A DNA stretch of 55,000 bases from Tubiluchus corallicola (Eukaryota; Priapulida; Priapulimorpha; Priapulimorphida; Tubiluchidae): assembly GCA_030141605.1 (NCBI GenBank), contig JAQGDQ010000113.1:207501-262500 (forward strand), in the 5' to 3' direction. Of this stretch, positions 1-20,787 are shown one piece after another. The notes under the pieces were generated by a model that worked only from the letters and a program-made list of their open reading frames with translations, was not told where the DNA came from and searched no databases. Positions within the stretch are counted from its first letter, which is position 1, and each line of letters opens with the position of its first letter. The translations under genes and the position numbers were made by a program.

Positions 1-7064
<7,064 letters not shown>

Positions 7065-7645
7065 TTAACTATTTATTAATGTTCAATGTATCTTGAAACG
7101 TTAAGTTGTTTAGTAGCAAATTTTGCTTTAACTAAAAACGTTTTTTAAACGCTCTGGTTGGTGTTCTTAAAAATGCGCTGCCAAGAAAGCAAACAATGAT
7201 GTAGTCCAATGGATACAAATTTTAAATTCTAACATTAACTGGACAAATCCATTTGTATTGCTGTTATATGTCACACTTGTTCAGGTCTCTTTCTTGTACT
7301 TTGTTGCAATTTATACATAGTTACGCGTATGAAGTTTGAAATACGATTACTTCTTTTATTTCATACACAGTAATTAAGACCAGCTATGGTACAGCACAAA
7401 CATAATATGCAAATCTTAAGTGAAATGTATGTCTAAATTACTTCAGTTACATAGCTACAAATGAAATTTATTTGTTATTCGTTGTTTTAATACCTTATTT
7501 TATTTTATTTTTTGCTTCGTGTCGTTTCGTTTTGTTCCGTACCATTTCGTGCTTCGTGTCATTTAAATACGTTTATCAATGCATTCATTTTAATTTGTTC
7601 TCCTTTCATTTCTTCCTTTCCTTTTTATCTCATTCATGCGCCCGT

Positions 7646-7651
7646 AATAAA
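7646..7651 (+). terminator. Possible poly(A) signal of iGluR-A
   Basis: AATAAA about 580 bases after the stop codon in an AT-rich region. The hexamer is common by chance at this composition. Confidence 0.35.
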
Positions 7652-8212
7652 GACAATAATTATTTCGAGGCATAAATGTGTTTCCGTCTTCCCATTGGCT
7701 TGTAGGTAACTACGCACAGACACTGGAAGCTAGTGACTAGTAAGCACACAAGCAACATATCATAGCTATATGACAGTGCAAATAACCTCAGTGATTACTT
7801 AACAACCAGATGAGAAAACAATGATGCACTACTTGTACTGTGATTGCAAACATATCATCTGCAAAACAATCCTGGTCCAATATTGTAATAATTATGATAA
7901 AAGAAACATTCGTTAGACGCCTAGTAAGCTTATAGTATTCCTATCATGAAAAACTGCATAGTTCCTGAGGATTGGTTTTCATAGGTTAACCATTGCCAGG
8001 TTTAATTTTAATTTGTAATTTGAAAGATAACAATGTGCTTGACCTTGTGACCACTGACCAACATGTTCATCCTGGTATAGCACCTTGTGTCTCTTAAAAG
8101 TGTTTGTGTATGACTCTAGGACCTTGCAACCCTGTTGTGCATCTTAAAAACAAAAACATTCCGTAAATCTTAAGCTGCCTCTGAGTTATCTTTGAGTAAT
8201 TATCGTTAATCG

Positions 8213-8352
8213 TCGATGATGATGCTGATGTTTCTGCTGCTGATGATGATGATGACGGTTATAAGGAGATGTATAATGATGGCAACGACTATAACGGTGA
8301 CAATGACGGTGATAATGACTACAACAATGATTAAGACCACGATTTTGATGAT
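8213..8352. repeat. Degenerate GAT-rich simple repeat
   Basis: Runs of GATGAT and GCTGCT interrupted by substitutions, an old trinucleotide tract. Confidence 0.7.
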
Positions 8353-8789
8353 AATGGTGAATGATTAATTTTGGACAATTAGCACTGTTCAAAATACCTA
8401 AAATATTTTCATCCTTAGTAGGTTATTAATGATTAATCATTTTAATTTTGCAGAGATATTATTGGAGTTTTCGCAGAGAGGTTATTCTGTGGAAAATGAT
8501 AAACATGGACAGCGTAGTATGTTTTACTGTACCAAGACATTCATTTAGTAAGTAATAATGTCATTACTAAAAGATGAGATTTTTATTTGCCCCAGTCAAA
8601 TAATTTTTGCAAAATTGCATTCTTGTAAACGTGATGCTGTCACATTGCATTCATGTTGCCAGCGACCGTTTTGGTTACTATCAGCTCAAGATCTCCTTCA
8701 ATTTAATAATAAATGGCGATCCATGACACAAACCTGACGTGCGGTATTATTATCGAAATATTTTTATTAGGCGACATTACCAGGGCAGG

Positions 8790-8871
8790 ATGAAAGGATT
8801 AATGTCAACTTTGCTCTTTGGACTACTTTGCCTGATTGAAATGAAACAAGAACCGCGCAAAGAGGCAGTAG
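8790..8871 (+). CDS. iGluR-B exon 1: signal peptide
   Basis: ATG then [17 protein letters not shown], a short basic N-end and hydrophobic core, ending at donor GTATGA with phase 1. TTTTTATTAG 20 bases upstream could be the 3' end of a 5'-UTR intron or a trans-splice acceptor. Confidence 0.75.
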
Positions 8872-11800
8872 GTATGAGAATGCTCACCTAGGATTTGTCA
8901 TCTTTTTACTAAGTTAGTTTGAAAAAGCAGATTTTATTTATTTCAGAAGCAATCGCACTATCATTTTCATTTTATTTTAGATTAAATCTTCATTTTAGAA
9001 CAGGGCAGTCTTTATTTTAGAATACCTAATTTAGCTGACGAGGCCCGCTGAGAAAGCTTCAGGAATAAAGATTGCTTTTTCAAATTAAGAAAAATTTCAT
9101 TCAGCTTTTTTATTCAGGCAGCAGATTATTCTTATTTAGGCTTACTCGTTATTTTGAACGATGAACAATTCTTAAGACTATACTATGTAAACAAAGTTAG
9201 ACAGAAATATCTAAGAGCATTAATTAATTATGACTGTGATGGGCAGAATTTTTATAAAAAATTGCGCTTTATTTTTTCCTATTATTTCCCATTGCGATAA
9301 TGAGTTGGAGAAATGAGACGTTGAAGAAATGTGAACTGGTCGGGATATGAAACCGAGACCAGTGATTATGCCAGCATGAGATATTCCCATGCTCAATACC
9401 AACTGAGCTACAAGCCAACGTGTCAGAGCAGGCCTAAGATTTCCTCCTTGTACCTTACAATGAATTGCAATGGTGTGTAAAAATCTGGCAATCACAGTTA
9501 AAATTAATTAGTAATATCGTTAATTGCCCGCTAATTTGGGAAAATATCTAAGAGCTACTGTGCAAAGTTTAACTTACAGAGAAATTTAAGAACTATCAAT
9601 ATACGCGCCTACTCATATATACATTTTTGTTTAAAATACTGTACCTTAAAAGAACAATTAAACAAGAGTGTTAAGGTTCTACCGCTACCTTATTTTTAAG
9701 TGAGACGTGTTTTTAAATGAAACCCTGTTTTTACACGTGACCTGGCTTTCTTGAATCATTAGCCCATTTTATTGATGTCAAATTGATACCATATTTTATT
9801 CAATAGCATTGAATTCAATGCATATTTTATATTATAATGCACGCAGTTATGATAGCAGATGAAGTGGATTACTTAAAGGGTGCTGCATCGCATCTGGAGA
9901 GGCACATAAATCTTGCAATGAATTCATCAGGTGTGAAACTTAGCTCAGTGAGTGCCAGCAGTGTTCTAGTAGCTACAACAGCAGGTAAATGCAATAAAGA
10001 ATAGGAGCTTAAACGCACTATAGATTGAATACTATCAAAAATAAAACAAACAAAACTGTCGATACTTCCGTGTGTCTCTCACTCATATTTTCCTACCATA
10101 CGAAGAGACTAACTTGCTTATACTGGTATTTCATTTGCTGTACACAGTGCAGGTATTTCTGGTACATTCTTTCCAATTTGGAGTAAATAATAAAATTCCT
10201 CATCAATTCTCTTTTGCCTTAGATTTGAAATTAGCTCTCTGGGAGTCAAGAGCTCGTCCCTCCCGCCCCGAATAAAGCGGTTGTGGCTTCTAATTCAGAT
10301 TCTATGCATGCATATAGTTCAATACATATCCAGATGAAATTGGTCATAAGAAAAACAGATTTCCCGTCAGTCACCTAAAGCCAGGGTTTCATGGGGTTCG
10401 CGACTTCGGCGACTTTGCGAAAGTTTTAATGTCCAACAGTCGCCAAAAAAGGTCAAATTTTCTCAAAATAGTCGCAAAAAATGCGTCGCTCAAAAAAGTC
10501 GCAAGCTTCAATAGAAAAATTTAAAACGTTCAGTTTGTCGCAAAACTCGCAATCTCGTCAGTCTTCTCCAAACTGCCTTAAAGTTGTCTGAACATGCGCC
10601 AAACTTGCAAAAAAAATAACACCAATTATATGTGACCTTCGTCAACTATTAGAATATGCAAAATATTGGAGAACATTGAGGCACATTGGCACATTTAAGA
10701 ATGATGCGATAACTTTCAGACTATTTTTCAACATTTGGTGACATTTTGGAGCACATCAGTTGCCCCGCATTTAGTTTTGTTTAGCTTCAACTTTATTTAT
10801 TTATTGTGGATTTACAATATAGACTACGTGTGATACGCGTATCTCCGTGGTGCTAAGTGCAAGGTGCCAATTAAAGAATAATGGGCATCACAAATAATCT
10901 AACACTTCATTTGATAAAAGAGTTGGCTGAATACAATCCCGAGATAATGTTTAAACTTGTATACATGAACAGTTTACAATTAAAGTCACACGCATTAACT
11001 TGTGTGTAACAAAGACATTTTTAATAATTAACATTATGTAACAAATAACAACAGTAGCTTATAACAATATATTTACAAAGCAAATTGGCTGGTTAATCGT
11101 CTAACAGTAAATTTAACAAAGGTTGATATAATAATAAGGTAGATTTAATAAACTGTAGTAATATATTGTGGAGAATGAAGCAATCGAATACATTTCTGTG
11201 TAATATTGCAGTATTATAATATTGGAAAGACGTTAAACATGCGGAAATACGTCGCAAACAAAGCGTGCATATTTCACGCGAACTCCCTAGAGAAACACTC
11301 AAAATTCGCAAATTCGAAAACACGCGAAATGATTTATTACTTCGTACGAATGATCTGTGACAAGGTGACAAAAACTGTCACGGGAATTTTTTGGCGACTA
11401 TTTTTAAAAAATACAGGCATCACCAACGGTTTGCGAGCCCATGGAACCCTGGCTCAACCTTTTTCAAACTAGACCTACGATTTTACTGAACTTAGCAGGT
11501 GAAAAAAGGAAAAGGCACGCTAATCGTGACCACTCAGGAATTATCCTCAATGTTTATAGTTTTATTTTTACTACGGCTTTTTTATGCCTATTATCAAGTA
11601 TGAAAATCGACGAATTCTTAACAATTTTCAGCCATAAGCACCTGTAAAAGACTTCAAATAACGTAACAGGTGCAACAGACATTTGTCAAATTTATTGGTT
11701 TATAAATCACCAAACTTTTGAAGGTAGAAAACAAATATCAATGCACAGCGCTTCGGCATACTTCGTGTAGTTGGCTTATTGATGGCATTTTCAATAATAC

Positions 11801-14800
11801 AACACAATATAAAGTGTATTCATGTCCATCAACTGTGTCAGAACTTAACATAGGGGCCTGTAATAAGTCGATAGTGTATATTTGCAGAGCCAATTTTATA
11901 CAATTTAGCTATTTGCAGATCTATTACAGATGTAGCAATGGGACTGACATTAGTATTGTTACAGTTGCAGCAAAGGGACTTGGTATTATTATTCTTGGAG
12001 AAAACACTAGTAAACATTGTAATCTAGAAGCGCATTATTTGTAAGTAAAATACAAAACATTGTACATTTTTGTACACGTTTTATTAGAGCATATGCAGGA
12101 GGAACTTGAGTGGGAGAGGGAGTTCAGAACGTGAGGGGAAGTTCAGAACGGCCTATTTACACGGTTATATTGAGTGAGATGATCGCGACATAGGGTTGAT
12201 TATATTTGGTAATTTGTTATATACACAGCAGGCGTCTTTCCAAATTTTAATTTTATGTTGTCTTCATATCGACATATGATCGGTATCAGAAATCCCTTGA
12301 TCAGAAAGACACAGTAGGTGCATTAACCTTGGGCTTATCGAGAGCTTTTGATTCCCTCCCTCACGATCTCTTAACAGAAAATTATCAGCCTATGGCCTAT
12401 CTAAAAACAGTACTGTCCTCTTGGCTAGTTACTTGAGAGACCAATAACTGCGAGATAAGTGAAGAAAATATGATAAAATTGCTTGGAGTTAAACTAGATA
12501 AAAATTAATGTTTTAAAGAGCAGGTATAAGACATCTGCAGAAAGGCAGGAAGGCAGATCAATACCTTTGACAATATATCCCATAGTTTGAAACTAAAGAA
12601 AAGCTTAGAGTTTACCTAAGTTTTATTCGCGTCACCTTCGCGTATTGCCCACTTATTTAATTTTTACCTGTTTTTATAATCATTTATTTTAATAGTACGA
12701 CACTTGTGCTTGAATAAAATAAATGATCATTTTTTATACACAGCTCAGTTCATTTACACGCTAAACGGAAAGTAGTTATTTTAAATGTATTTTTTCAAAT
12801 TGTGAATAGGCTTAGATGACGTGTCCTTGTGCTTGCATCTGCAAGCTTTTGGTTGCTTTTATTAGTTTTTATAATGATTGTTGTAATTTTAGTCGGTGAT
12901 AGTAATTTCCGTTTGAACTAGTTTTTTATGTAACTCAAAATCGACTTTAAATACAAAACTACTTACTTACTTACATAATTACATATTTAGACTGTGCATC
13001 AGCATCTCAGGATTCCATAGCTCTGGCAGTTGTCAACCTTCCATGTAAAACGGAAGTATCATCAGGGGAGCATTGCCCAGCTGTGCTGTTTCATCTTCCA
13101 AGTGGTGTTTGTCAGACTCTGCAAGTTGACACATCAGAAATGGATCGTCTGTATCACGAGGCAATAGAAACTGTAATCTCGTATCTCAAAATATCAAACG
13201 CCGTAGTATTTTATGAGGAAAACAATGGTAAAGACATAAAGTAGTAAGAAAAAGAACTGTAACTATAGTTCAGATAGATTACAAATTTTCTATAGCATTA
13301 AATCCACGGTTTGCAACTTTGGTGACTATCTGGAAATTTTTGAGTCCAAACACTTGGTGAACGTCTCCATAAGTTCTCAAAGTAGTCAAAAAGCATGCGA
13401 GGATGTTCGCCATTGTTGTCAAAAAATCGCTGGTTTCGGTGAAAAAATTTAAGATGTAAAGTTTGTTGCCAGAGTTGCAAAATTCGCCAACTCGCTAAAA
13501 CTTCTCCAAGCTGTCGTAAAGTTGTCTGAACGTGCAAATATGTCACCAATTTTTTGTGATGTTCATGGTGCGTGTGCGTCAACAATTTCAAAATTCGCGC
13601 AAACTTGGGAACATTTTGAGACGATTTTGAGAATGCTGCGACGACTTTGTGACTATTTTTCAACATTTTGGCGAATGTTTTTGACACCTCGCTGTCTCAG
13701 AAGTCAGAATATTCTTCAGTTTTTTTGCAATTTCTAAACTGTTGGCGAACGTCATGAATAATTGATGACATCTGTGCGCACGTTTGGCGCATGTTTAGAC
13801 AACTTTACAGTTTGGACAACTTTGACGCGGCGGCAAGTTTCTGAATCGAATTTGCGACATTGTTTTTTCGACTCGTGCGACAAACTCTGAACATTTTAAA
13901 ATTTCCCGACAAAACCAGTGACCTTTTGGTGACAAGGGTGAACACCCTCATGTTTTGGAACTATTTGGGGAACTTTTGGAGCACATTTAGTGATTGTTGG
14001 ACCGAGAAATTTTCGGATAGTTGCCCAAATCGTAAATCCCGCTTTACCAGTGACAAGGTTCTAAATATGACTTTAAAAATTAGTGGTAAAACTAATCTAA
14101 AATTAAAGTACTACAGATACTTTAGCAATCAGAATCTTGAAATAACAATTCTTAATTGATTCATACTTCTAGTTTTCAGTAACATTATGCCCAAAATGTT
14201 TTTTAACCAAAATTTGGTACTAGAACGTTGAGGAATTAATTAGCGTATTACACATGTAGATACTGTTTTGTATGTCAACAGAATGTATCCATCAAAAAGC
14301 ATACGTTTGATTTGATATACTAATTTGTTTAGACCGAAATGTAATTAATAACCGACAGAAAAAAACTGTGCCAGCCAGTAATAATGCCTTTTGCGATCTA
14401 CATGTAACGTTGCATATCATCGATCTAGGTCTATCATCATCATCATCATCATCATCATCATTATTCTATAATGTGATATCAATGCTGGACGGGAGCCAGC
14501 GAGTCTGCCAGGCATGTTCTTGTCAACTTTTTATTATAACTACAACTTGTTGGGACATAGCAGAAAAAAGTATTAACTTGAAATTTAAAAATACTGAATC
14601 GAAATTTCGAGATACCTAGTCGAAATTTCGCTATTGGCAATTTCAAACTAAATTTCATGCACATTAGCAAACATTTAAAAGTTAATATTTAATAACAGGA
14701 CCAATTCGTAAAAACACATAATATAAATATTCAGAAAGCGATAGAATCATCATTTTATTCCTTTAGCTAATTAACTTTGAATAAACCATCATACATAAAA

Positions 14801-17800
14801 ATATTAATAATACGATTTCTGTGTTCAACGACATTTCTGTTTTTTTTATTATAGGAATTAATTTTCTTCCCGGGAATGCGCTTATTAATTTAAAAATGTA
14901 CGAAATTAACTCATCGCTGAACGTTACGAAGCTGTTGGCAACTGCTATGCAACAAAAATGGAGAACAATTATTACAATTGGAAGTGGGCGTCTGCTAGAA
15001 ACTGTATCGAAAAGTGCATGCAAATTTGAGTTTTTACAATTTACCACCTGGTTGTTTGCCAGCACTGTAAGTAATCAAAACCAAGAAATTTTAGGAAGAA
15101 GTACTTAGTGTTGTCACTCAGTTAAATTTTTTTAACGAATTTAATTTGTTTTGAGTTATTTTAATTTAACTTAACTAACTTGAACTACATTAGCATTCTT
15201 GGATAGTTTACATTGTGATTCTTATAGGAAAAGCATCGCTCATAAAAAATACCTGGTGAAATATCGAGTTCACCCCAAACAATGGAGATATTTTACCAGG
15301 AACTTATTCATTTAATTTTTATTTAAATTATATTAATTTTTATTTCAATTAAACTCATTTAATAATGTTAGTGTTTTGAAAGATTGTGTAAAATTTATAC
15401 AGTGCTTCTTCTCATAGGATAATTTCATTCCGAACTGTCAATTCTGTGAGGAAGGCAGTGCTTACTATATTCGACCAACTTTGTTTTCTGTGAGTCAAGA
15501 CAGAAGCAGATATAGTACATTACCAATTCAGGTACATACTCCATATTAAGTTAACACAAGTTTATTCTTAACGACAACAATAGTGAGAATGGATTAAAAA
15601 ATCCCACAATTAAAAAAATAAAAAAAAAGCTGGAAACCGTTTCAAATTGTTAGTCCATAAAACACGCAATTACTAATACTAATTTAAAGAGCTAGAGTGA
15701 CATTTATTTATACTTTAGTGCATAGAAAAAACTGAGAAGACATAGAAGTATAAAATCAGTGTATGGCAAGACACAGAACAGAGTGGGACCCAGCAGAAAC
15801 GAACAAGAAATTGTCCCTTTCTCTTTCCTGAATAAACTAATGATAATTTGAAACTTGGTATTTTTTGTTTCATTGCTCCTCGTTTTTAATTGAGGGACTT
15901 TTTAAAATTTAATTCACCCTGTATAAGTTTGTCGTGTTGCTGTGACATCATGTAATATTTGAGGTTATGAAAACTTATTAAACTGGAAAATAGGTGTTAT
16001 TTAATTTCACTTTATAGCAACTATACTGGAGTAGCAAGATGGTCAGAGTCTCGGAGATCGGACTGCGTTTACTACCAAATGAACTTTCAAGTACTACGAG
16101 ACCACCAGTCGCTCAAGATTGCTGTCTAGACGGTAGCAGTTTCGCATTTTCGCTGGACGTTTACAAGATGACATTCCGTTCCACAGCTTGTACAACAGTA
16201 AGGGTAAGAGCCTGCACAATGCTGCAACTCTGAGTAATAACTTAGAACATAAACTTAGTACTTTTTAATATTTTATGAATAAAAGCAGGTTTACTTACGA
16301 TAATTTACCTTGAAACGGCCGTACAGAACTGCAGAACTACTAAGCAATGTCCACTGGAACTTTTATGCTTGATTAGCCTCTGAGTTGCCACTGCATTATA
16401 TGCATACCTTATTATTATTACTGAGAAGATGTAATAGCAGCAACGTTTAGGTCTATGCTCCTTGACAGCTATGTAAACCAGCAGTAGCGCAACAACAACA
16501 ACAATATCTTTCGCAGCCGTATTAGTTTTAGCAATATGATCAATAATATAGTTACTACAATGTAGCAGTTTTAAATCTCGTGACAAATTATAAAACCAAT
16601 AAAAAACCCTCTTACCCTCGTACATGCTCAGTGGCCTATTCCTAGTTAAGCAAATGCTAGGTCAGTTCCATTGTCAGCAACATTATGTCCTATTTAGCAT
16701 GAATTTGGCTACCGTGATACAGGGCACACACGATGAACAATCAGTCTGCAGCAACTTGCTTGGGAGAAATTTTTACTAATCTGTGGGCTTGTTAAACGTT
16801 ATTTTTTCTTTCACCTGAAGATAAACTACAATGGTAATTTTTATTTGAAACCTGTGTTTTTCTAATTTCTTAATTACGCGATTTTTTCTTCATGCTCTAA
16901 TAGTTAATTCTCTACTTATCGATCGGGTAATGTTTCTTTTTCTTTTTCTTCAAAACTCAAAGTTGGCAACTTTTGGAGGAACAGAAGATGACAGAGCAGC
17001 TTTAGAAGAGGAAAGAAATCTAGACCGTCCACTCATTGTTAGCGTGTTAGAGGTAATGGGCATTTTAATTCTAGTTTATACGAATTAACAATTTAATTTA
17101 AAAGTAAATACTTAGATTTTGTCGTATAAAAGGAAGCAACTGACAAAGTTGGAACTTGCGTCTGAAAATTTCAGGCTAAAATTTTCAATTTTCGTTTTTG
17201 CAGGAGCCTCCGTTCATCTTCAAACGTGCTGCATCCAATGGCACCGTGTATTACTCAGGCTATAGCATAGATGTTTTGAACGAAGTTGCCAAAAGTCTTT
17301 CATTCACTTATGTATTTGTGGAACCAGTAGATAAAGTCTTTGGAACTAAGCAAAAGGATGGAACATGGACTGGTATGATGCGCCAGTTAATCGACGGAGT
17401 GAGTACAGATTTAGTAATAAAGTTTCAATCTGCGTTTATTGCTGTAACCACAATCTCTTTCCTGTATTATGTGATTTGTCTTGTTCTTTTCATTTGCCGG
17501 GTTTCTACTTTTTGCAGAAAATTGATTTGGCTGCAGCACCACTGAGTGTGACTGCTGACCGAGAGAAATTCGTGGATTTTACGATACCATACTATGATTT
17601 CTCAGGATTCAGCATTGTTATTAAAAAACCAATAGAAACGCCAGATTGGTTTAAATTTGCCAGCGTGTTCACCTGGCAAGTGTATGTGTGTCTCGGAAGT
17701 GCCATTATATGTAAGTAAAAATTCTTTAATAATGTTAAAACATTTAGTTTTCGATTCATTAAACACAATACATCGTGAGAGATAGTAAAGTATTCTATTA

Positions 17801-20521
17801 TATATAGTTATTATATCTTTGGTGTTTCGTCTAGGAGTGAACGAAGATTATAATTAAATTATGCTTAAAGCCTTCATTTTTCCAATAAAGTCAGTGGAAA
17901 AGCGACGCACTAAACTTTCCACAGTGAAAAGAAAAAGAATATACATCTAAAAAACTACAATAACACTTATATTTTGTATTTCATTTTATTCCCAAGCACT
18001 AATGGCTATGCAAAAATTGAATTACATAGTTATCAAACAAACGACATTGTGGTAAAATATTTTTCTGGTTATTGTGGTACTGTTATTTTTTATGATACTT
18101 TCATTTTGAAACTTAATAATTAGTCATATCCTTTTTGCGTCCTGTCTGTGTGCTGCGTGCATGCGTGCGTGCATGTGTATGTATAGCAGAAACATGTTTA
18201 TACATTTGCTTACGCATCACGCACAGTGCGAAATTATTGTTGCTCTTCCAGTGGTGGCTCTGGTGATCTTCCTTTTGGATAAATACAGTCCATACAGCTA
18301 TCAGAACAAGTATCCTGACGATAAGACATCTGGAAGGTTATTCACGTTGGCTGAGAGCGTGTGGTTTGCTTGTGGGGCTATAACACTTGTGGGTAAGTTT
18401 AACTGTTTAGTAGTACAGGTGTTACAGGTTATAAGGATTTGAGGCTTGTACACCCTGTCCCCTATACACTTCTCTGACTTAATGTAACGTAGTGCTGACG
18501 GAGTTCCAATTATTCCGCTTCAAGGGCAAGGTTACTGGGAGAAGAAATAGACTGCATCAATACTTTCCTCGGTACCATGTTAATCCACGAGTTTTAAAAC
18601 TTTTATCGAATTTTCAATATCAATCTTTATTCGAAGTAGATGAGTTTTACTGACTCATTCTGCTTGTTAAAATACGGTAAAACACACCAATTTAAAGTGT
18701 TTATAAATGAATCACAGCCAGGTAACATAATAACTAAATGTATGACTTCATCTATTGGCTTGGTCTTTTTGGCGTGTGAGCGTGTGATTTCGCCTATTGC
18801 TCATCTTACCAAATCAATTTTGTCACCTTGAAGGTTCTAGACTGTGGCACGAGAATTTAATAATTTAAAATAAGGAGACTAAGCCAGTAGATCATTTCGT
18901 TTATTCATTTAGTTAGAAGCACATTTAAACTATCAATTAAAACTGGATACTATAGCTTTTCAGAACGTTACACAAAGAATCCTGTAACTGCGTAGAATAA
19001 TTTGAAACTGCACTGATACTTTTAAGCACAATTTCAGAGCGTTTAATAAATGCAAAGCAATAAGAAAAAGATAACTACTAAGATACAAAAATGGAATTTA
19101 TTATTCGAGCAAAACTGGTCACTATCAAGGAAGGCATCTAAAACAAAGAAATTTACATGAAGTTAGAAACAACTTCGAAATACTGTTCAGCAGTTAATAG
19201 CCAAAAGGTGTAAATTATGGTATGGTATTATAATAATTTAACAATTTACCTTACAACCTACATATCTTGATTGCTATGAAACTATTTAACACTCCACAAA
19301 CAAGCAAACCATTATGTTAGTAATGAAAAAACTACCAATTTTAAGGAGCTGCCAATTTGTTACTGCATTCCACAAACCACTGTTGATGTTGTACAAGCTC
19401 AAGTGCACTTCAGCACTAAAGAGTGCACATAAATGCACTTGTTTTTGCAACGTGGAACGTAACTGTTGTTTTACGTCTAACGCTTGCACATAAATGCACT
19501 CATTCTTGCTGTTTAACTTAGCCCCAAAGCGTTTTACGCGTAATGCTTCCACATTTGCAGTATTGCCAAAAAACGGTAATTTTGTCCTTTGGCTATGATT
19601 TTATCTTCAAATGTTGAAGTGCTGGCCCACCTTGGCATCTATGAGATTTTATGTGTCATTCTGCTAGTCTAGATAGTTAATCTAGATGAAAGATGTTCGA
19701 AACCTTTCGGCAATAACTTCCATTTTGATAAACTTACATTTATTTGCCCATAATTCGAAGATTCAAAAGCTATGATAAATGAATTTTATTGTTATTTAGT
19801 TTTCAAAAAAATTAGTTTATATCTCATTCTATCCAGGATCTGGTGAGTCACCGAGAGCAATATCCTCACGTATTTTAGTCGCTGCCTTCTGGTTCTTCTG
19901 TACCATCATGATGGCCAGCTACACTGCAAACCTTGCAGCACTGTTAACCATGTCTAGACTGCAGTTTCCCATTAACTCTATAGAGGACCTCCTCAAGCAG
20001 ACGAATGTTAACTATTCCGCTGTAGCAGAGAACTCCGTGAACGATTATTTCAAGAGGATGGCACAGATTGAGAACAGTTTCTATCACATATGGAGGGAAA
20101 TGAGCTTTCAAGTAGTGTGGCCTTTTCAATTTTTTGATAGTAGATAAACTGAGACGTAGGCATTTTTATGCAAACAGAATTATGTTGTTCTTAATTTCCG
20201 CTGTATTTTTAACAAGATTGGGTATAAGTTTGCTGTATTTCTTTAACAGTTCTAATAATATCATTCTCTTCTTCTTTCGTCTTACCCTTTTTCTGTTCTC
20301 CTCTCTTTCATTTTACCTCTCTTTTTTACTTTCTGCCTCTCCTTCTCTATCTCTCTCTTTCTCTTTCTTTCCCTCTCCTCTCTTTCTGTCTCCGTCTCTC
20401 TTTTCTTTCGCTCCTTGTATTTCGCTTCCCCTGTTTCTCTCTATATTTCTCTCCCCCTTTCTCTCCCTCCCCCTCTCTTTCTCTCTCGCCCTCTCTCTCT
20501 CCCTCTCTCTCTCTTTTTCTT

Positions 20522-20592
<71 letters not shown>

Positions 20593-20607
20593 GTCTGTCT
20601 GTCTGCG

Positions 20608-20697
<90 letters not shown>

Positions 20698-20714
20698 CCT
20701 ATCTACCTATCTAC

Positions 20715-20787
<73 letters not shown>

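Larger units (their letters stand above)
7065..8789. other. Intergenic interval between the two receptor genes
   Basis: Presumed 3' UTR of iGluR-A (AATAAA at 7646-7651), then the upstream region of iGluR-B. A degenerate GAT-rich tract lies at about 8213-8352. No other coding exon or RNA gene is seen. Confidence 0.6.

Noticed and set aside
9325-9425. Functional tRNA gene
   Set aside because: A box is perfect but the B box is altered and the acceptor and anticodon arms do not form; better as a SINE.
13298-14159. Open frames of about 100-130 codons on both strands
   Set aside because: They lie on the fold-back transposon and show no coding features.
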